Origin: Alisma plantago-aquatica
Lineage: Eukaryota > Streptophyta > Magnoliopsida > Alismatales > Alismataceae
NCBI GenBank assembly: GCA_963693085.1
Contig: OY856409.1
Coordinates: 663,305,591 to 663,369,590 of the forward strand
Reading direction: 5' to 3'
Length of the DNA stretch: 64,000 bases
Shown: positions 33,492 through 45,640 of the stretch, one piece after another
How the letters are laid out: each line of letters starts with the position of its first letter
Position numbering within the stretch: position 1 is the first letter of the stretch
Position numbers and translations under genes: made by a program
The notes under the pieces: generated by a model
What the model was told of the DNA's origin: nothing
Seen by the model: only the letters and a program-made list of their open reading frames with translations
Databases searched by the model: none

Positions 33492-36400
33492 TGTAACACC
33501 CCTGACCTAGGTTTTGGGATAACCCTAGAAGCTTTGCTTAAGTAAGTTGCTTAGAACCTTATCTTAAATCTTTTCAAAATTAATTAAGACTTGGGGAGAG
33601 TTTATTTCTCAATTTTGAACTTATTTGTAAATTGTTTATGCCTTATATGATAACTTTGGTAAAGATTGCAATTTACCCAAATGAGTTTTTTTTATGTGCA
33701 AATTATCACCTCTAGAAGTCCCTTCTCTCTCTTAACATCATCTAGAGGAGAGAGAAAGAAGGGGGCACCTTGTTTGAGTCTTAGTTGAATGATAACACTC
33801 TTTGTGGTAAAACAACCAAAGAAGGTTGAGTGTTTTGAACCCTATATGAGGTTGTGTCAAGTTATGAAGTGTTTATGGGAGTTCCTATCAGATTGGAATC
33901 CATAGAGGAGGTCCCATATTGGTTTGGTAACCTTTGGAAGTTCTCATCTCGGGCTAAGAACCTCAAGTAGGTGAAGCCTATCAGTTTGCATTTCCCTTGC
34001 AAAAGTAGTATCAGTTTGCTCAGAAAGTAAGATTGGGTTGTGATATCTTGTCAAACAAGATACCCAATGGCTGATATCTTGCCTATGGATTATCCTCAAG
34101 ATTTTTTGCATGGAAAGATAATTATGGATGCATGAAGCCACCATGCATGGACACGTGTCACTTAAGTGCACATGGTAATGACACCTTATACATACTCTCT
34201 ATCTTAAACCTCAAATATATATACCTCTATTTTCACCACCTAGTAAACTTTTCGACTCTTTTACCATATCTTGATTGGAGGACGACCCTATGATCTCAAG
34301 GAGAAAAGAGAAGGCTAAGCAACTTGCCTAAGGTGAATCCATGATCATCTTCAACCTGGGAAAGACCTTACTTCTCGGATCATGATTCTTTCCTTCTCTT
34401 CTTTCTTCACCAAGTTCCTAACTATGATATCTTCTTTCATATAGAAGTGTGGTGATCAAGTCTTAGACTCTTGATAAGTCATCTTCAACCTTGGGAATGT
34501 GGAGCTTTGGAGCTTGAAGCTCTTGTGTTGATCTTGAAGCAAGTTATATAACTTGAACCCCAATTTTATTATTATTCACCTTCTATCATGCAATACTTGG
34601 TGATTCCTTTTCTACTTCAACTTTTCTTGTTTGAATAATGGTTCGATGAGCTCTATTAGATATATGAGGCTGCTTTCCATGAACTGGAGTAGTAATGGAT
34701 GAAAAGTTTGACCTTTAAGATGATGAAACCGATATGCACAAACCAATATTGGTATATGAAAACCCTAACCCGATACAAGGGTATAGCCATGGAAACCGAT
34801 ACACGTGAACTCCTACCCCTTTTGGGTTTGTTACATGAGTAGGACTACTGTCCTCTCAATTGTTTAACCTTTCACCTAATGCTAAGAATAAGTCAGGCGA
34901 AGATATCCAATTTGAAACACATACTTACACATCACATGGATGGCCGACATGACTTGTGATATTCTAAAATGATATGTTGTTGATAGGCTGATATGTTAGA
35001 TGATCTAAACCTGATATACTTTTATGATACTAGCTCGTAATGACTAAGAGATGTCTAGTGGAGATAGAGCATTGAATCATGTTGCCATAGTTGAGTATGG
35101 ACACCAACATGGCCAATCCTAACCCTTATCCGATATACTCACAAATCTGATATCCCTCTAGCCCGATCCATGTGTGATGGGCGATATACTTAGCCCTACA
35201 TACTTTGTGAAAGTATGGGCAACACATTCTTAAAATCCTTGGCCGATATACCAAGTAGTGGTGGGGCCAATAGGTGAAATAACTAAGGCATTGAATAAGG
35301 GTTCAACTGATACAATTCAAACCCTAGAGGCCGATATCTCATAGTAAGCCATGTGGCCGATACATTAGTTGATGGTGTGGCCAATACACTAATTGATGGT
35401 GTGTCTGACACACTAGTTGATTGAGTGTCCAATACACAATATGATAATATGACTGACACACAAGAATACTCTATGGCCAATATACCTCAAGCACCATAAA
35501 AAGACACTACTCTAAGCATCTCTAAACCGATATCATTTGATATGTCTTGGCCGACACAAGTAGATGTGTCTGGGCTGGCACAAGTGGATGTGTCTAGGCC
35601 GACACAAGGATTAAAGTGGAGGTTGATACACCTTGTTAAATATAGGGCGATACACCTTGATGAGTGTAGGTCGATACACTTTGAATATAATCAATGGAAA
35701 CATCTTGAATGTAATGAGATGGATACACTTTAATAAGTGTAGGTTGATAACCCTAAAGAAGGTTAAATTAATGTATTAAGTATGTTGAAGTCAATATCCT
35801 AGTAAGGATGAGAGAGAAACTTGTACTACTCACATAAGAAAAGTAATACTTCAAGTTGATAATCAATGGATGATATTTGATGAAGTATGCTTGAACACTT
35901 ATGGCAATAATATAGCTCTTATGATGTGCATTAGGGCCTGATTGATAAAAATGCATTTGAAAACCCTAAATTAGTTACAAGGGAAAACCCTAACCCTAAT
36001 TATGAGAGGGTTGCAATTTGAATGATTCTCTTTATGGCATGGACATGACATTTACTTGATATTGCATTTGTAATTAAATCCTAACCATGCATGTATTATG
36101 AAATGATGAGCATAGCCATGTATGAGCTATGATGATTTAGCGTTATACATATTATATAAGGCCTTGTGAATAATGTGATATACTTGAACAACATGTATGA
36201 TTTTTATATGGGTCTTTTGATCTAGAGTTGGTTGTTACCTAATGAGAGGTGACACTGTTCAATAATGAACTGAGGGTTTGATACCCATCACATGTAATCA
36301 TGATAATGATAATGTTGAAAGGATGGGATTCCCAGTTAAGTGTTCAGGGGACTGAGATCCCAGGATGAGTGTAACAAGATATGTTCCAATTGATACAAGA

Positions 36401-37840
36401 TTCCTTGAAAATATATTACACCTTTTTATGTAGCATTTATCTATAATTCATGTTTGTAACTTGATTGATGCTAAAAGATGCAATAATTCACTTAACCTAT
36501 CAAGTGAACTAAAAATGTAGTTGCCCTAGATATAGATCCATTCAGTGTCAGGATTTGTTGAATGGTGAAATGAGTTCCACTTGGAGTGCATATTGTTGAA
36601 TATGCAGGGTGCAAGTTGAAATATCTCCTTTTATCCTTAACTAACAGGATTGGCTACATGTCACACCCTAAAGATTAGGATTGACTTTGGATCATACCCT
36701 AATAAGAGTGTGGTTGTATCGTGACTCAATAAACAATCAAGATTTGTTACGGACCACACCCTGATATAATCAAGATTGATTTTGGGTCATACCCTGATAA
36801 GAGAACATGGTACACTCTATATCTCTATAGCGAAGAGCCTCTATACACCAGGCTAGGTATAATGCAATTTGAATCAACTATCACTGCCAATAATCTCGTA
36901 CTGACGGAGAAATGAGAGGTCATGGATTCTGACTCTTCCATAGACCTATATGGCACTGATGCTTTACTTTGTAGTGGTCAGTTGGAGATGGAAGGTATAT
37001 TCCCATCTCTTTAGGGCATAAGATAGATATTTTAAAGATGTAATTAGTCATGTAGTGTATTTATTTAAGGATAAAAAATAGAAACATTGGTTGTAGCCTT
37101 GCTTTGTTTTTATATTGTTTAGTTTATAACAATTATACATGTTCTTCATATTCCTTTTAAAAGTGATTGAATGATTTATTGCTTAGTCATAGTTATTGGA
37201 ACTATTTAAATGATAGAGAATGCTCTACTCTGCATATAAAAAATGGTTATACCTATTTAATTCAATAAAGGTTTCTTTTTTTCTCTTTCATAAGATTTAA
37301 TTATGAAAATATCATTGTTGGTGGAGAGTTATATCTCTCGTTTGGACTTGTTGTCTCACCTCGTGGGTTCCACAACTTTTTAGGTGGACGTGCATGAAGA
37401 GGTAGAGATCATGTAGTAGAGAGCAGGCATCAACAGTAAGAATAGTAGTAACATCTCAGGTTAAGTGTGCTATTATGTGTCTTGTAGATGTAGAGTCCTA
37501 TGTGTCGTCCCTGTACTCTCAGATCCTTTGGAAGATAATGCGTAAACAATTTTATAATCGATTTGAGATTTTGGCATGTACGCCTCAATGCATAATGTTG
37601 TTCTTGCATATGTTTTGGTAAGCAACTGTTATCTCATATCCTTACAAGGTGATGGAACGATGTATGTACAAAGTGAATTATGATGTATACATGGTTTGGT
37701 TCTTTCTGAAAGAATTTCCTGGTAATGGATCTCTTGACAAAAAGGTTTTAATTTTTGGTGATTTTTGGTAATCCGCTGTTAATGATTGTTTCCACATAGT
37801 TTTGTGTGATTATGTTGTCGATTTGATAGTGATCATCACA
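33492..37840 (+). repeat. 3' LTR of the chromovirus
   Basis: Colinear partner of 24339-28688, ending GTGATCATCACA before the target duplication. TATA-like box at 34216-34223; GGCCGATACAC array at about 34890-35750. The short frame at 35542-35733 is the array in translation. Confidence 0.93.
34890..35750. repeat. Degenerate GGCCGATACAC array, chromovirus 3' LTR
   Basis: Same order and spacing as the 5' LTR array, with independent substitutions. This shows the array was present when the element inserted. Confidence 0.72.
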
Positions 37841-37845
37841 CTTTG

Positions 37846-38130
37846 AACCAAGAGTTGGCCACATATATGATTCTACAATCATTGCTTGAATCATATTGCT
37901 AGTTTATCGAGTGTTACTACTTGAGTAACTTGGCTAAACCAGTGTCTAAATTGCTTGGAATGTTGCTGAATGGTGAAGCATGAATGAAGAAGGACAAACC
38001 CATGATGTTGATCAGTGGAGTGGAGTCCAAAGACAATGGCAAGGCTAAGAAGATTTCAGAGGCTAAGATGAAGTCCACTCCTCTACACTCAAAATGAGGA
38101 AAAAGGTTAAGTGCAAAAGGAATATGTCCT
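37846..38130 (+). pseudogene. Copia Gag 3' part (copy 2)
   Basis: It continues gag after the chromovirus: counterparts of QLSKYVILKSLPKSYIQF and of LLFELLGMLKTIKE (here SKLLGMLLNGEA), then a lysine-rich stretch. Alignment to copy 1 at 5360-5560 is clear despite stops. Confidence 0.75.
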
Positions 38131-41001
38131 TTCCACATAAAGAAACTAAGGAAGAAGAAGAAACATATAGAGATCTCCACTTCAGGATTAGAGAAGAAGT
38201 AAGCCATAACTGTACAGAGCAAGAGTTGCTGTCACTACAGTTGGAATCTGTCATTAATGTAAATGGGCATGTAATGGAATTAGTGAATTGCAATTATGTG
38301 CCCTCCATTAATGAAAAACATCATGTATCTTGTACAAAAAGAATATTGTGAATATATTTGATGTTTTGCTTTAAAAGGTATGCTCTTTTATGACAGTGGC
38401 CCTAACATCTAATAATTTATATTTGATAGTTCTAGAGATAGTTATGTATAGTGAATGACTCGATGACACAAACAATACCTATAGCATTGTCATCTAGAGC
38501 ACATACATGAGAAATACATGTCTAGAATCCATATGATGGTTATCTAGACTCTTTTGTCTACTGAACCAATATATACATGCAAGTCTTATTCATTGGGAAA
38601 TATGACAAAAGCACCTTTCACTAGATGTAGTGGGAGAGTGAGTATTCTATCAGGCCTCACATATACTTATTTATTTAGAACTTTAAGAATAAATGCTATA
38701 GGAGGTTAATAGTACCTCATCATATTGGCTGATGTTCTCAATGAATATGGTAGATTGTATTTGATGAAATACAAGATTGAATCTCTTGAAGTGTTCAAAG
38801 AGATCATGAATGAAGTACATAACCATCTTGGTATAACTATTAAAACATTTTGATATTATCCATATGGAAATACTTTGAACTAAGAGTTTGAGGACCCTCT
38901 AGGAGACCATGTTAGTGTATCATGATGAACTCCAACCAAAACACAATGATAGTGCATCAGAAAGAAGGAATCATACCCTGTCAGTCATGGTGGGACTATC
39001 AATAAATCTAGTTGATCTTCTAATTTCCTTTTTGGAACATGCTTTACACTAAATCAATGTACCATATAAAATGGTCCAAAAGAAACCATATGAGATATGG
39101 CATGAGAGGTGTCCTGACATGTCTTCTATAAGAAGGATTAAAAGATTGTATAAGAAAATAGTTTCTTGAAAATCTTTGTCCACAAATCAAATAAATGCTA
39201 TTTTGTTGAATATTAATTTTATATTCCAATCCAACAACAAAATATTTGTTTCCAGGATGGTCGAATTCCTAAAGGGGAACTTAGTTCTAAAGGAATGAAT
39301 GGGAGAAAAGGTAGAACTCAAAAGTTCGAGACCAAAAAGAAAATATTGAACTTAAAGAGGTATAGTAGGAACAAGTGGAACTCACAAATTTTTGTGGAAT
39401 CTCAAGTTCCTTAGTAACACACAAAACTCATAGATCTAGTAGAACACACCTTGAGCTTGAAATATTATGATATCTTATAACTCAAAAAGGCAACAAGTTA
39501 GTCATAAGATGATGATCCAACAACCTACCTAGATGCTATTGAGAACCAGAACCTGAGAAATGGCTTGAGACCATGAGATCCAAGATGAACTCCATGTATA
39601 CCAACAAGGTATGACCTTGGTGGATCCACCTGAAGGGGTAAAATACATAGGGTGCAATTGGGTCTTCAGGAAGAAGACCAACATGTAAGGGTAGATTGGT
39701 TGCAAAGAGTTTCAAACAAGGTTAAGGTGTTAAACATGATGAAATCTTTTCATTAGTTGCCATGGTTGAATCCACTGGATCATTCTTGCCATTGCCATTT
39801 ATTACGATATTTGGAAAAATGGATGTTAAAACCATATTCCTTAATAGGAATATGAAGAGGATGTGTATGTGACACAACCTAAAGGTTTTATATATCCAAT
39901 AATGCAAATAAAGTATGTAATCTACAAATGTCAATCTGTGGATTGAAGCAAGCATCTTAGAGTTGGAATCTTATATTCAACAAGACAGTCAAAGAGTTTG
40001 ACTCTAGTCAGAATGAAGATAAAATATGTGATTACAAAAGATTTACTGGGAGCATATAATGATGGGAATGCCATCCTTATCTTGCATATATTAAAGCCTA
40101 GCTAGGAAGTACCTTCTCTATGAAGGGTTTAGGTGAAGCATCCTATTTGATAGGAATCAAAATCTATATAGATAGATCTGGAAAGATTCTTAACCTAAAT
40201 AAGAGCACATACATTGGCAAAAAGGCTGAAGGAGTTCAACATGCATGTCTCAATGAGAAAATATTTTACCATGTTTCATGGAATTAGTCTCTCAAGAGCC
40301 TTGTATCCCAATTCTTATGATGAATAAGAATACATGAGTAAGATGGCAATTACATTCACAATATTATGTACTCATACCGTTATCTTGTATGTATTGGACA
40401 TGAAAAGTGGATATCTATCAAATCCTAGTGAGACTCACTGGACTTCCATAAAACAACATCCTTAAGTACTTGAGAAGCACCAAAAGGATCGATTCTATGA
40501 TTATGGTAATAAGGAAGAGTTGGGTGTAAAGGGCTACACCAATACAAGCTTCCAAAATGATAAGTAAAATTAATGATCACAATCTAACTTTGTGTTTGAC
40601 CTTAAAACAAGAACTGTTAGCTAGAAAAGTTTTGAGCAAGAGACAATTATTTAATTCTACAATAGAAAGACGACTACTTTGATGTTTTGAGAATAACAGA
40701 AGATAATGTATGGGTCAAGAAACTCTTGTAGGAGGTTCTAACCATTTATGACACAATAGAAATACTGTGATAGCAACAGAGCTACTAGATAGGAAAGGAA
40801 TCTCTGATAGCACACTACGACACTTCCATCTCATACAAGAAGTCGTACAATGAGGAGATATGAAAACTTGCAAAATACCAACTTGAAGCAAACATTGCTA
40901 ACCCGTTATATAAGTGCTTGCGCAGTAGAAATATGATGGACATGTTAATATCACTTGGAATATGATTTTTGGGTGATTGGATCTAAGTGCAAGTGGGATT
41001 C
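38131..41001 (+). pseudogene. Copia Pol remnant (copy 2): protease, integrase, RT, RNase H
   Basis: Colinear with copy 1. Protease tail ELVNCNYVPSINEKHH (about 38275-38325); integrase fragments EYGRLYLMKYKIESLEVFKE (38750-38810) and SNKCYFVEY; RT fragments DPTTYLDAIENQNLRN (about 39505-39560), SICGLKQAS and KGLGEASYLIGIKIYIDRSG (40120-40180). RNase H ends with LEANIANPLYKCLRSRNMMD just before the polypurine tract and LTR 2. The RT catalytic YVDD segment is deleted (about 40045-40080). Stops are very frequent. It is older or more decayed than copy 1. Confidence 0.78.
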
Positions 41002-42194
41002 TATTGGTATGTATGCCCACAGGGCCAATCATATAATGATAGTAATAGGGCACTAGATACCTGATTTGATAATGATAAAGGCAATTCTATGTATTATGTT
41101 TGTCTTTATCATGAGATGATGACACATACATAAGTATATGTCTAAAGAATTATGTTACTCGATGACATATGTCTTCAAGTTGAGGGCCTGAACAATGAGA
41201 TCATATGTATGATAAGAGTACATACATTCTTCTTATGTCCCTAGTTAGATATTATTGTGGAGGAAAAACAGACAACAATAATACATAAGACTAGAGTGTG
41301 TCTTGACTGATGAAAAAATCTCATTAGTCATGATATGTGGTATCAAGTCAAGCACATAGGTACTTGTTATAGAATAGTGTATCAAACAGACCCACCTTGA
41401 GAGTGATAGATGGAAACCATTGTATGGTAGTCAGAATCAACTCTCATAGTGATAGTGGTAATTATGGTTCTTAGACCTAAAAACACTACACTCATCACAC
41501 GTCGTTCATTGTACTTAGACATCATAAAACACGACCTTCAATAAGGGCTGCCATAAAAGTGATGCTTGAGTACATTGTAATACACGAGGATTAATTGCGA
41601 GTGATGTAGATGGGATCTGTCTCTCCCACAGGAGATTGATACCATGCCACTTGATAAGAGAGAATGAGAAATGTATGTCCATACTCATGTGATTCAATAT
41701 GTGATATGTGAACTCACATGCATCTTAGACAGTCTGCTCTAGTTTAAGGAACATGGATTGAACATTAAGAGGGTGATGATTCCATGCCTCAAGTTCAATT
41801 CGGATATCAGAGACAAAGGAACTATAGAATCACTATAATACTAATCACAGATTGTAGTTTGAATTTGTTCTCCAACTTTCCAATTTCTTGAGAAGAAATG
41901 ATGTGTTGCTAGATACCACTCATTGCTTGTGATATCATAAAGTGGTTATGAACATTCATTGTCAATGTAACTTGGGACCTATAGGGTTACACATAGGATG
42001 CACTTGAAATATGAGTTTATTCATGAATGATGTTTAACTTGATTACTAAAGTGTTTAGGTATTCAATATAAACAACTAAGGTTGCAAATTGGTTGACTGA
42101 CTATAAATTAATTGGTTCAAGTATTGAACCAATCGATTCAAGTGTCAGGTTGATACAAACAATAATTGGCTGAATATTTGCTTGAGTTGTACAT

Positions 42195-42500
42195 ATGAAA
42201 CAACCATTTAACCAGTGAAATGCCCATTTCTTGTATGAAATGACCATTTCAAAAGCAAAATGACTGTTTCATGAAGTGACACAACCGGTTCATCATCTGG
42301 ATCATCCGGTGATGATCAATTCAATCAAATCAAGAATTGATGCTGATGTCATGATTGTGCATTAATCAAATATTAAAAGCCAATATGTTTGCAAATAGGA
42401 AACACTTGAACCGATCGATTCAAGGGATGAACCGACCGGTTCAAGTTCTGAATCGACTGGTTGGACAATGAACTGACTGGTTCACTGTTGGCAGGTTCCG
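42195..42500. repeat. Dyad arrays in copia LTR 2
   Basis: ACCATTTAACCAGTGAAATG, CCATTTCTTGTATGAAATG and related ~20-bp units (42195-42300), then GAACCGACCGGTTCAAG-type units (42413-42497). The positions are equivalent to those in LTR 1. Confidence 0.7.
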
Positions 42501-42565
42501 GAAACTTCATGAAGAACTGTCTTTTTGGCTTGCCGATGGACTGGAAACCCTGACCTTGACCCTCC

Positions 42566-42574
42566 TATAAATAG
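42566..42574 (+). promoter_or_regulatory. TATA box in copia LTR 2
   Basis: TATAAATAG, equivalent to 22024-22032 in LTR 1. Confidence 0.6.
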
Positions 42575-43083
42575 ATGGATATTGGGGGATTCCCAGACAC
42601 AACAATAAGCTCTAAATATTATTGTCCTCTCTAGTTGTGATAACCACAGAGCCCCCAACAAGTCCTACTCATAAAAGGGAGGGATAACAAGGGATGGACA
42701 ATTGTGGGAGAGCAAATCGACTCTAGCAGGTTGATGTTTGAAGGGACAACTCCTTCCCTTTGGATTTGGTAGCGCAATGTGGAGTTCCCAGTGGTCCGCA
42801 TGGACTACTATAGAGGCAAGTATGCACTTGCCCCCCCTAGAAAGACACTATCAACCACCATCTGTGTTGATCAACCAGGAGACCGATGCTGACAGTTGTT
42901 CGAGTGTGACTTGCAAGAGAAGCACGCTGCTGCAAGAGTAGACACTAGACTTCCTCCAGAAATAGGTATATCTCTTTCTAACTTCCTTTGTATATACATT
43001 GTTGCTAAAAGAATCTCACTGATTAGGGAATCGGGCATTAAAATTTTTGTTTCCGCTGCTTTATTTGTCACCCCGATTTACCA

Positions 43084-43170
43084 ATACTTTTTCAGTTAAT
43101 GCACGATGTTCATGTTAGATCACTTGGGATTAGATTCATGAGTGATTGGAACTAAGTGCAAGTAGAAGTA
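43084..43170 (+). other. 87-bp internal-region remnant between copia LTR 2 and LTR 3
   Basis: The right part (43107-43170) aligns with the last bases of internal region 2 (40947-41001): CACTTGG(G/A)AT, GTGATTGGA and CTAAGTGCAAGT before an LTR start. The left few bases could be a decayed primer site. This implies an internal region deleted between LTR 2 and LTR 3. Confidence 0.65.
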
Positions 43171-43381
43171 TATTGGTATGTATGCCCTAATAGCCAATCA
43201 TGTGATGGTTGTATTGAGATATTATGCAATTGATTTAGTTAATAATAAAGGCAATTTCAATTTATTGTGTTTGTTCAAATATTAGATGATGATGATATAA
43301 CTAATATATGTCTGAGAATAATATTACTCGATGCCATATGGTTTGGGATGAGGGACTAAGCATGAGATCAAATGTATAATT

Positions 43382-43384
<3 letters not shown>

Positions 43385-43432
<48 letters not shown>
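43385..43432. repeat. (AT)24 microsatellite
   Basis: An uninterrupted AT dinucleotide run of about 48 bp inside LTR 3. It produces a spurious Tyr-Ile frame on the minus strand. Confidence 0.95.
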
Positions 43433-43434
<2 letters not shown>

Positions 43435-44319
43435 TTTTCATGTACCTAGTTGGATACTGTTGTGGAAACTTTATACTTAAGACTAGAATGTGTTTTGACT
43501 GATTACTGAATGTCATTAGTCATCATCTTGGATATCAAGTCATACACATTGGTATTTGTTAGAGAACAAGTGTACCTGATAGAACCACCTTGAAAATGAT
43601 ACATGGAAATCATTGAATGGTAGTCAAAATCATGTCTCAGTGTGATACTGATGATCATGGTTCTTAGCCCTGGAGTCACTAAGAAAATTCCATCAAATCA
43701 TGAGAAGTTATGGAAGTATAATAATTACATGGTGTTCAATGGACTTTAACACCATTCAACGTGACCTTGAATAAGGGTTTCTATATAGATGATTCTTGAG
43801 TACATTATGGCACATGGGGATTATTGCGAGTGATGTGGATGGAATATGTCCCTCCTATTATAGTGATATCCTGGCCACTTGATAAGTGAGACTGAGAAGC
43901 ACATGGACATGGTCATGTGAGTCAGTACATGATATTGAGATAATATAAATCTCAATAGTCTACTCTAGTTCAAGAAACATGATTGAATGATGATGATTCC
44001 ATGGATCATGTTCAATTTGGATATCTATGACAAAGGAACTATACAATCACTATAACACTAATCATGAGTTTAAGTTGAAGTTTTCCCCCAACTTATCCAA
44101 TTACTTCGATAGAAATGATGTGTTTCTATATATTTCTCATGACATCTGAAGCCATAATATCATTTAGACATAACTGCCAATGTAATATGGTGACTATAGG
44201 GTTACACACATAGGATGCACTGGGAAAAGGAGTTTAATCATGGATAAAATTTAATTTAGTTAGTAAAGTGTTTAAGTAACCAAAGTAAATATTGTTGGCA
44301 TGTCACTCAACCAATTGGA

Positions 44320-44740
44320 GAGTTCATTCGATCGTCTAGACACAAAATCCTTGGGCGCTATTTGAGAAGTTAATTCACTGAGTAGATAATCTAGTTGATT
44401 GATTGGAAAATTTTCCAATCAACCGATTGAAGAGTTCATTGTGCCGATTAGATAGTGTTACTCAATGGATGACTATAATGGTCAACTGACTAATTGGAGA
44501 ATCCAATCAATCAACTGATTCAAATTGATTAGTTGAATTGGGTCCAATGATTAATGATAGTCGTGATTATGCCCATTAATTGTTGCATTAAAGTCATTGT
44601 TATTGCACTGCTCACAACATGCCAATCGACCAAGTGAACAGTCCATTCAACTGAATGGTTGTGAACAGATAGTGGCCAACATGCCAACATGACAGTTGAT
44701 TGAGTAGATAGTCTAATCGACCGACTGGTTGTGCGCAACC
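44320..44740. repeat. CAACCGATTGGA dyad array with a 24-bp perfect palindrome in LTR 3
   Basis: Repeated CAACCAATTGGAGAG, TTGATTGATTGG, CAACCGATTGAAGAG, ACTGACTAATTGGAGA, TTGATTGAGTAGATAG and CGACCGACTGG half-sites occur in both orientations. The perfect palindrome GATTGGAAAATTTTCCAATC (44401-44420) extends two more base pairs on each side. Confidence 0.75.
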
Positions 44741-44807
44741 CCCATCCAACCATGAGACATGACCCTTTGTCTCCCGAGGTTTTCAAAAACCCTAGCCCTA
44801 CCAATCC

Positions 44808-44816
44808 TATATAAAG
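44808..44816 (+). promoter_or_regulatory. TATA box in copia LTR 3
   Basis: TATATAAAG, in the same relative position as the boxes of LTRs 1 and 2 and downstream of the dyad array. Confidence 0.55.
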
Positions 44817-45289
44817 AGGTGATGACCAAGTCTCTCTAGACACTTCTCATATCAAATTGTGGTAATGTTAGATCCTATCCATTTTACTTGTAAAAGGGAG
44901 AGATAGAAAGGGAGAAGAAAGTTGACACTAGCACATCAATGAATGAAGGGGCCACTCCTTCCCTTCAGCTCAAGAAGCACAACATGGAGTTCCCGCTGGT
45001 CTGTGTGGAATACGTAGAGTCAGGGAAGCTCTATTATGCCAGGAGGATGACATCACTTGCCCCGATATACTGCTCAAGAATAAAGCAAATTTGCATGTAA
45101 GGATAGTTTTTGAACTTTCTCAAAGACAAGGTACAACTTGCACCCTTTTTCCTATACATCATTGTTGGTGTGATTTTCTTGTTAGATAATACAGATAATT
45201 TTTGTTGTTTCCACTACCTTTCTCTCGCTCTATAAATTCCAACACTGATCAACATGTCTAGGGTCTCCTTATCTATACAATGACTAACA

Positions 45290-45640
45290 CCCTCCACTAT
45301 AGAACAAACTCAGAGGATCTCCTTTCATCTTTCTACACCAGTGCCTTCAGATCTTCCACAGTGGGGACATGGTTTAGGTTTCAGGTGTATTAAAAAATGA
45401 ATTTTTGACCATCTTGGCCCAGGTGGTAACTATTGTCATATCATGCTTGTTGTACCATGCCAAGGCTGGACCTGTCAACTTTTGCACAAAGTAGCAGAAC
45501 ATGGGCTTGTCACACTCTTCAATCTCCACCACGTCTGATAAGAATGGATAGACAAAACCCTATGGATCTCCTTTCTCAGAGTACTCATGAAACTTGGGCA
45601 TGTTCAAGTTATCAGGAAGCTTTGCATTAGGAAAATAACA
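45290..45640 (-). pseudogene. Gag fragment (Tat/Ogre-like gypsy)
   Basis: Minus-strand reading gives KLPDNLNMPKFHEYSEKGDP, a stop, then a segment with YFVQKLTGPALAWYNKHDM and TTWAKMVKNSFF. This is the retrotrans_gag core (P.F..Y.G.GDP ... LTG.AL.WY ... W..... F). Further stops occur near 45580, 45385 and 45340. There is no ATG-started frame of useful length. Confidence 0.72.

Larger units (their letters stand above)
24339..37840 (+). mobile_element. Full-length Tekay/Del-like chromovirus (Ty3/gypsy)
   Basis: Two LTRs of about 4.35 kb start TGTAACACCCCT. A tRNA-Met-type primer site, gag, protease, RT, RNase H, integrase and a C-terminal chromodomain follow in gypsy order. The perfect 5-bp target duplication CTTTG is at 24334-24338 and 37841-37845, inside the gag of a copia element. 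By eye the LTRs differ at roughly one base in ten to fifteen, so the insertion is old. Pol is broken by many stops. Confidence 0.95.
22541..41001 (+). mobile_element. Ty1/copia internal region 2, interrupted by the chromovirus
   Basis: It runs from the primer site through a 1.4 kb leader and gag to 24338, then, after the 13.5 kb Tekay/Del-like insertion, from 37841 through protease, integrase, RT and RNase H remnants to a polypurine tract (AAGTGCAAGTGGGATT, about 40985-41000) before LTR 2. It is the same family as internal region 1, with colinear similarity throughout. It is more decayed, with dozens of stops. Confidence 0.82.
41002..43083 (+). repeat. Copia array LTR 2
   Basis: It starts TATTGGTATGTATGCCC (TG mutated to TA) after the polypurine tract and ends CCCCGATTTACCA. 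It is the closest match to LTR 1. TATAAATAG is at 42566-42574. At 42413-42497 a run of GAACCGATCGATTCAAG / GAACCGACCGGTTCAAG / GAATCGACTGGTT motifs gives inverted half-sites. Confidence 0.82.
43171..45244 (+). repeat. Copia array LTR 3 (diverged subfamily)
   Basis: It starts TATTGGTATGTATGCCC like LTR 2 and ends near CTCTATAAATTCCAACA. It is colinear with LTRs 1 and 2 but clearly more divergent. It has a TATATAAAG box at 44808-44816, an AT microsatellite (43385-43432), and U3 dyads with a different core (CAACCAATTGGAGAGTTCATT, CAACCGATTGAAGAG) at 44320-44740. Confidence 0.75.

Noticed and set aside
43301..43516. Frame with a Tyr-Ile run
   Set aside because: Translation of the (AT)24 microsatellite.
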